Part shown: positions 27,933 to 33,835 of the stretch, piece by piece
Layout of the letters: each line of letters begins with the position of its first letter
How positions within the stretch are numbered: the first letter of the stretch is position 1
Origin: Burkholderia sp.
GTDB taxonomy: Bacteria; Pseudomonadota; Gammaproteobacteria; Burkholderiales; Burkholderiaceae
Assembly: GCA_030151225.1 (NCBI GenBank)
Contig: JASLEG010000060.1
Span: 1-33,835 of the forward strand
DNA length: 33,835 nucleotides
Direction of reading: 5' to 3'
Program-made: the position numbers and the translations under genes
The notes under the pieces: model-generated
Database searches by the model: none
What the model was told of the DNA's origin: nothing
Seen by the model: the letters and a program-made list of their open reading frames with translations, nothing else

Positions 27933-30068
27933 TCAGCCCTGCGCCGGTGCCGGCCCCAGATGCGCCCACAGAAAGCCGAAATCGGCCGCGTCCGCCTCGG
28001 CGCGCTCGAGATCGTCGGCGCCGCTGCCGTGGCCGCCATCCGTGTTCTCCCAATACCAGACCCGCGTGTGACCGAGCGACTGCATGCGCGCGGCCATCTT
28101 GCGCGCGTGCGCCGGGTGCACGCGGTCGTCGCGCGTCGAGGTGGTGAGCAGCAGCGGCGGAAGCATCACGTCGCCGCGCACGCGGTGATACGGCGAATAC
28201 GCGGCGAGCGCGGCGCCCTCCTCGGCATCGTCGGGGTCGCCGTACTCGTCGAGCCAGGCGGCGCCCGCATGCAGCTTCGGATAGCGCCGCATGTCGAGCA
28301 GCGGCACCTGGCAGAGCACGGCGCCGAACAGCTCGGGGCGCTGCAGCATGCAGGCCGCCACCAGCAGCCCACCGTTGCTGCCGCCCTCGATGCCGAGTTG
28401 CGCCGAAGTGGTCACGCCGCTCGCGGCCAGATGCTCGGCCACGGCGATGAAATCGTCGAACGAGCGTTGGCGGTGCTGGCGCTGCGCGTCGGTGTGCCAG
28501 CGCGAGCCGAATTCGCCGCCGCCGCGGATGTGCGCGAAGGCCGCCACGCCGCCGCGCTCGAGCCAGCCGATGCCGAGCCCGTCGCTGTAGGCCGGCAGGT
28601 TGGAGATCGCGAAGCCGCCATAGCCCGACAGCAGGCACGGGCGCGCCGTGCGACGCCGTTGCCCGTCGGCATCGGGCACGCCGTCGAGCGCGTCGCGCGC
28701 GCCGATCAGCGTGTAAGGCACCGCGGTGCCGTCGCGCGAATGCGCCACGGCGCGCCGCACCACCAGATCGTCGGCGCGGAACTGCACGGGCGGGCGGTCG
28801 AGCAGCACGCGGTGCTCGGCCGGCACCGCCGGCGCCGCGCCGTCGACGACGTCCGCCAGATCGGCCAGCCAGCATTCGGGCGGGTCGATGAAGGTGTCGA
28901 CATCGATGAAGATCTCGTCGTTCAGCGTCGGCTCCACCGGCTCGATGTCGATCTCGGCCTCGCCGCCCCAGGCGAACGGCCGCGACGCCCAGTGCCAGGC
29001 ACCGGCTGCGTCCTGCGCGGGCTCCCAGAGCTCGGTGCGGTTGCGCACGTCGTCGAGCCAGCTGGCGATCAGCGTGGTGTGCGTGTGAGTCCAGGTGCAG
29101 GCCGAGGTCGATGCGGTAGGCGCGAACAGCGTGGTGAAGCCGCGCGCGCCGGACAGGAACACGTCCTCGCGAATCGCGAGCAGCGAGCCGCCCGCGTGCC
29201 GCGTGCCCTCGCAGTCCCAGTCGAGCCGCGGCTCGAGGATCAGCCAGCCCTGCCAGAAGCCCACCACCACGTGCGCGGGCACGTCGTAGCGCTGCCATTC
29301 GCCGTCGGCGAGCCGGTAGGTGTGCAGATCGAAGAAGTCGACGCTGCGCCACGCGGTATGGCGCTGCTCGATCGGATCGAAGGCCGCGCCGGCGTTGATG
29401 TCGTCGCGCTCGCCGCGAAACACCACGGGCGCCGCCTCGAGCGGCGTGCCGCGCGTCCAGCGCCGCACCTCGTACGGATAGCCGGCGTCGGTCACGGCGT
29501 CCTCGTCGCGCTCCCAGCTCACGTACACGGTATCGCGGTCGATCCAGTCGATCGTGTGGTTGCCGGGCTCGTCGATCGTGAAGCCGCCGTCGACGAAGCA
29601 GCGCCGCTCGAGATCGAACTCGCGCACCACCACGGCGTCGGCGCCGCCCGGCGACAGCGAGAGCAGCGCGCGGTCGCCGTCGGGCCAGAGGATCGCATCG
29701 TGCTCGAACACCCACGATTCGCCTTCCGCGGCACCGAGTGCGTCCACGTCGAGCAGCACGTCCCATTGCGGCTGGCCGGCGCGCCAGTCGCTCCAGCGCG
29801 CGCGGCGCCACAGGCCCTTCGGGTGACGGTCGTCCTGCCAGAGGTCGTAGGCCCAGTCGCGCCAGCGCGCCGGAATCACGGGCCGCTCGCGCGGCAGATA
29901 GGCCTTGGCGAGGCGCGCCGCGAGCGCGGTGAAGGCCGCGTCGCGGCGCAGCGCGGCGTGGGTGCGGGCATTCTGCTCGTCGACCCAGGCGCGGGCGCGA
30001 CGGCTGTCGAGCGATTCGAGGAAGGCGAACGGATCGGCCCCGGCGGGCCAGAGAGACGAAGCGGACAT
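27933..30068 (-). CDS. Prolyl oligopeptidase family serine peptidase (S9A)
   Basis: Peptidase of 711 residues. The N-terminal half should form the beta-propeller gate (for example GESWVFEHDAILWPDGDRAL). The C-terminal alpha/beta-hydrolase has GYGGFAISNLPAYS, the conserved IRGGGEFGSRWH, the nucleophile Ser564 in GIEGGSNGGLLVA, the acid Asp648 in STRDDRVHPAHA and His680 in NTDGGHGSG. No signal peptide is visible, so it is likely cytosolic. The ATG at 30068 (MSASSLWPAGADPFAFLESL) gives the family N-terminus; upstream codons read as GC-rich non-coding DNA. A CATAAT at 30113-30108 could be the -10 box. It is convergent with the tRNA and follows glnG in the same direction after a 145-bp gap. Confidence 0.94.
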   Translation of the reverse strand: MSASSLWPAGADPFAFLESLDSRRARAWVDEQNARTHAALRRDAAFTALAARLAKAYLPRERPVIPARWRDWAYDLWQDDRHPKGLWRRARWSDWRAGQPQWDVLLDVDALGAAEGESWVFEHDAILWPDGDRALLSLSPGGADAVVVREFDLERRCFVDGGFTIDEPGNHTIDWIDRDTVYVSWERDEDAVTDAGYPYEVRRWTRGTPLEAAPVVFRGERDDINAGAAFDPIEQRHTAWRSVDFFDLHTYRLADGEWQRYDVPAHVVVGFWQGWLILEPRLDWDCEGTRHAGGSLLAIREDVFLSGARGFTTLFAPTASTSACTWTHTHTTLIASWLDDVRNRTELWEPAQDAAGAWHWASRPFAWGGEAEIDIEPVEPTLNDEIFIDVDTFIDPPECWLADLADVVDGAAPAVPAEHRVLLDRPPVQFRADDLVVRRAVAHSRDGTAVPYTLIGARDALDGVPDADGQRRRTARPCLLSGYGGFAISNLPAYSDGLGIGWLERGGVAAFAHIRGGGEFGSRWHTDAQRQHRQRSFDDFIAVAEHLAASGVTTSAQLGIEGGSNGGLLVAACMLQRPELFGAVLCQVPLLDMRRYPKLHAGAAWLDEYGDPDDAEEGAALAAYSPYHRVRGDVMLPPLLLTTSTRDDRVHPAHARKMAARMQSLGHTRVWYWENTDGGHGSGADDLERAEADAADFGFLWAHLGPAPAQG

Positions 30069-30213
30069 CGGAGATCGGGTTGGCGCGAACCGGAAGGCAA
30101 AACCCCGATTATGTCCGATCGCGGCGCCGCGGCCGCAAAACGGCGGCCGCCCGCGCGGAAAACGCAGGACGGTCGATCGCGCGAATCGCGTGACGCCCGC
30201 CCTGCGCCGACGC

Positions 30214-31731
<1,518 letters not shown>

Positions 31732-31770
31732 AGGTCGGTCAGATGTATCGGTGAGTCGCGGCACTGCCGC

Positions 31771-32913
31771 TCAATGGTCGAGCGGCAGCAAAATCTGAAA
31801 TTCGGTCCGGCCCGGCCGGCTCTCCACCTCGATCGTGCCTTCGTGCTGCTGCACGAAGGTCTGCGCGAGCGTGAGGCCGAGCCCGGAGCCGTCTTCTCGG
31901 CCCGACACCAGCGGATAGAAGATCCGGTCGCGGATGTCCTCGGGGATGCCGGGGCCGTTGTCGATCACGTGCAAGTCCAGAGCCAGCCTGAACAGCTTCT
32001 TGCCGATCGTGATCTTGCGCGCCACGCGCGTGCGTAGCTCGATGCGCGCGTCGCCCTGCGCGATGCGCTCGCGCAGCGCCTGCGCCGCGTTGCGCACGAT
32101 GTTCAGCAGCGCCTGGATCAGTTGTTCCTTGTCGCCGCGCAGGTCGGGCACGCTGACGTCGTAGTCGCGCTCGATCGTGAGCCCGCGCGGGAATTCGGCC
32201 AGCATCACCGCGCGCACGCGCTCGCACACCTCGTGCACGTTCACGTCGCCGACGATGTGCGGATGCCGATGCGGCTCCAGCAGCCGGTCCACCAGCGTCT
32301 GCAGCCGGTCGGATTCCTTGATGATGACCTGCGTGTATTCGCGCAGCTCGTCGCGCTCGCGCTCGCCGAGCTCGAATTCGAGCAGCTGCGCCGCGCCGCG
32401 AATGCCGCCGAGCGGATTCTTGATCTCGTGCGCGAGATTGCGGATCAGGTGCTTGTTGACCGCGGTCAGGTCGTGGATGCGCTCCTCGCGATCGGTGCGC
32501 GACTGGCGCTCGTTCTCGAACAGCTCCACGAGCACGTAGTCGGTCGCCTCCTCGAGGAAGCCGACGATCGCATGCACGTGCAGCGGCTCGCGGCCCGGGC
32601 GTTCGAGCACGGCATCGAGGTGGGTCGCATGAAAGCGCCCCTCGCCGATCGCGGTGATCGTGGTGGCGAGTTCCATCGAATTCGGGAACAGGTCGCTCCA
32701 CGGCATCTGCGCGAGCTGGCGGCGCGAGATGTCGAGCATCGATTCGGCGGACGGATTCGCGAACGCGATCCGCAAGGTGCGGCGATCGAGCACCAGCACC
32801 ACCGTCGGCAGCGCCTCGAGCCCGACGAGAAGCCCCGAGCGCAACAGCCGCTCGTCGTCCGACAGCCGTTCCGGCTGCCCTGCCCTGGCCTTGATCAGAT
32901 TCTTCAGAACCAT
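31771..32913 (-). CDS. glnL: Nitrogen regulation sensor kinase NtrB (GlnL)
   Basis: Cytoplasmic histidine kinase/phosphatase that sets NtrC phosphorylation under control of PII; 380 residues. A PAS domain (about 30-130: ALPTVVLVLDRRTLRIAFAN) precedes the phosphoacceptor helix NLAHEIKNPLGGIRGAAQLL with His162, then the ATPase domain with N box ALLNIVRNAAQAL and G boxes VIDNGPGIPEDI and GREDGSGLGLTLAQ. No membrane segment is present, as expected. It follows glnA, separated by a terminator, so it may have its own promoter in 32914-32950 or be read through. Confidence 0.97.
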   Translation of the reverse strand: MVLKNLIKARAGQPERLSDDERLLRSGLLVGLEALPTVVLVLDRRTLRIAFANPSAESMLDISRRQLAQMPWSDLFPNSMELATTITAIGEGRFHATHLDAVLERPGREPLHVHAIVGFLEEATDYVLVELFENERQSRTDREERIHDLTAVNKHLIRNLAHEIKNPLGGIRGAAQLLEFELGERERDELREYTQVIIKESDRLQTLVDRLLEPHRHPHIVGDVNVHEVCERVRAVMLAEFPRGLTIERDYDVSVPDLRGDKEQLIQALLNIVRNAAQALRERIAQGDARIELRTRVARKITIGKKLFRLALDLHVIDNGPGIPEDIRDRIFYPLVSGREDGSGLGLTLAQTFVQQHEGTIEVESRPGRTEFQILLPLDH

Positions 32914-32946
32914 CTTGCGTGGGTGCCCGCTCTGGAAAACTGCGCA

Positions 32947-32978
32947 ACGAAAAAGGGACGGCCGGACGCCGTCCCTTT
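32947..32978 (-). terminator. Terminator between glnA and glnL
   Basis: Perfect 11-bp stem (AAAGGGACGGC at 32952-32962 with GCCGTCCCTTT at 32968-32978), a 5-base loop and a T run on the minus strand. It lies 96 bp past the glnA stop and probably attenuates transcription into glnL-glnG. Nothing else is visible in 32979-33073. Confidence 0.88.
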
Positions 32979-33073
32979 CGTGCGTTCGCGGCCGCCGGGA
33001 ACGATTCGCTCCCGATGGCCGGACGGCAGGACGGCGCTTCGCTCGATGACGTGACGAAGCGCCATCGCCACGC

Positions 33074-33835
33074 TTACAGCGAGTAGTACATCTCGAACTC
33101 GACCGGATGCGTGGTCATGCGGAACTTCGCCAGTTCCTGTTCCTTCAGGCCCAGGTACGCGTCGATCATCGCATCGGTGAACACGCCGCCGCGCGTCAGG
33201 AACTCGCGATCCTTGTCGAGTGCCTCGAGTGCCTGGTCCAGGCCCGCGCACACGGTCGGGATCTTTGCGTCCTCTTCCGGCGGCAGGTCGTACAGGTTCT
33301 TGTCAGCTGCCTCGCCCGGATGGATCTTGTTCTGGATCCCGTCCAGACCTGCCATCAGCAGGGCCGAGAAGCACAGGTACGGGTTCGCCATCGGATCCGG
33401 GAAGCGCGTTTCGATACGGCGACCCTTCGGGTTCGACACGTGCGGAATGCGGATCGATGCCGAGCGGTTGCGTGCCGAGTAGGCCAGCTTGACCGGTGCC
33501 TCGAAGTGCGGGACCAGACGCTTGTACGAGTTCGTCGTCGGGTTCGTGATGGCGTTCAGCGCGCGAGCGTGCTTGATGATGCCGCCGATGTAGAACAGGG
33601 CCGTTTCCGACAGGCCGGCGTAGCCGTTACCCGCGAACAGGTTCTGGCCGTCCTTCCAGATCGACTGGTGAACGTGCATGCCCGAACCGTTGTCACCCAC
33701 GACCGGCTTCGGCATGAAGGTGGCCGTCTTGCCGTACGAGTGCGCGACGTTGTGCACGATGTACTTGAGCCACTGCGTCCAGTCGGCGCGCTCGACCAGC
33801 GTCGAGAACTTCGTGCCGATTTCGTTCTGGCCCTG
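33074..33835 (-). CDS. glnA: Glutamine synthetase type I (3' part; runs off right edge)
   Basis: Ammonia-assimilating enzyme making glutamine from glutamate and ATP. The frame is open to the window edge, giving the last 253 residues of about 470. Visible motifs: HNVAHSYGKTATFMPKPVVG, DNGSGMHVHQS (active-site region), NPTTNSYKRLVPHFEAPV (ATP-binding loop), RIPHVSNPKGRRIETRFPDP and KNLYDLPPEE with the adenylylation Tyr of the GSI-beta group. The end, HPVEFEMYYSL, is typical. Its position before glnL-glnG is the standard ntr arrangement. Confidence 0.98.
   Translation of the reverse strand, partial: QGQNEIGTKFSTLVERADWTQWLKYIVHNVAHSYGKTATFMPKPVVGDNGSGMHVHQSIWKDGQNLFAGNGYAGLSETALFYIGGIIKHARALNAITNPTTNSYKRLVPHFEAPVKLAYSARNRSASIRIPHVSNPKGRRIETRFPDPMANPYLCFSALLMAGLDGIQNKIHPGEAADKNLYDLPPEEDAKIPTVCAGLDQALEALDKDREFLTRGGVFTDAMIDAYLGLKEQELAKFRMTTHPVEFEMYYSL

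Overview
The window is GC-rich chromosomal DNA of a beta-proteobacterium, most probably Burkholderia. This rests on gene content and order (aceE divergent from a PAS histidine kinase/FixJ-type pair, folD, prlC; the glnA-glnL-glnG nitrogen cluster; a MXKDX-repeat protein) and on strong G/C third-position bias. The species cannot be fixed from the sequence alone.

Layout. 1-8.8 kb: the 5' two thirds of aceE (minus strand, running off the left edge), divergent from a sensor kinase and response regulator with a 4-bp overlap, then folD and prlC with a strong terminator. 8.8-11.6 kb: dinB under a LexA box, a LysE-type exporter and an Asp/Glu racemase. 11.6-16.5 kb: what looks like one oxidative-stress regulon. 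It holds a beta-propeller lipoprotein, a MXKDX-repeat secreted protein, a YedY/MsrP-like molybdoenzyme, a cytochrome b561-type membrane partner, an ECF sigma factor and its NrsF-type anti-sigma. Two promoters of the form GTAACC-N16-CGAA precede the lipoprotein and the cytochrome operon. 16.5-18.1 kb: a TetR regulator and xthA.

18,089-27,517 is a complete 9.4-kb integrated element bounded by a 23-bp direct repeat that contains the first codons of xthA. Nearly all its genes lie on the minus strand. From right to left they are a P4-type tyrosine integrase, an AlpA regulator, a small protein, a Toprim/VapE-type primase-helicase, an iteron array that looks like a replication origin, and a small unknown. 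Then comes a tightly overlapping late operon with an HK97-like capsid protein, a ribbon-helix-helix protein, a Nu1-like small terminase and several small unknowns. A separately transcribed gene with a Mor-like C-terminal helix-turn-helix lies last, next to xthA. No large terminase, portal, protease or tail gene is present. The element therefore reads as a phage satellite that brings its own shell protein and DNA-recognition subunit and would take the rest from a helper phage. The late operon and the Mor-like gene share one promoter design: a 14-bp palindrome near -70, and -35 and -10 boxes exactly 17 bp apart. Insertion also cuts xthA off from its native promoter, which now drives a 16-codon stub at the other end of the element.

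27.6-33.8 kb is core chromosome again: an initiator tRNA-fMet with a near-ideal sigma-70 promoter, a prolyl-oligopeptidase-family peptidase, glnG (ntrC), glnL (ntrB) and the 3' part of glnA, which runs off the right edge.
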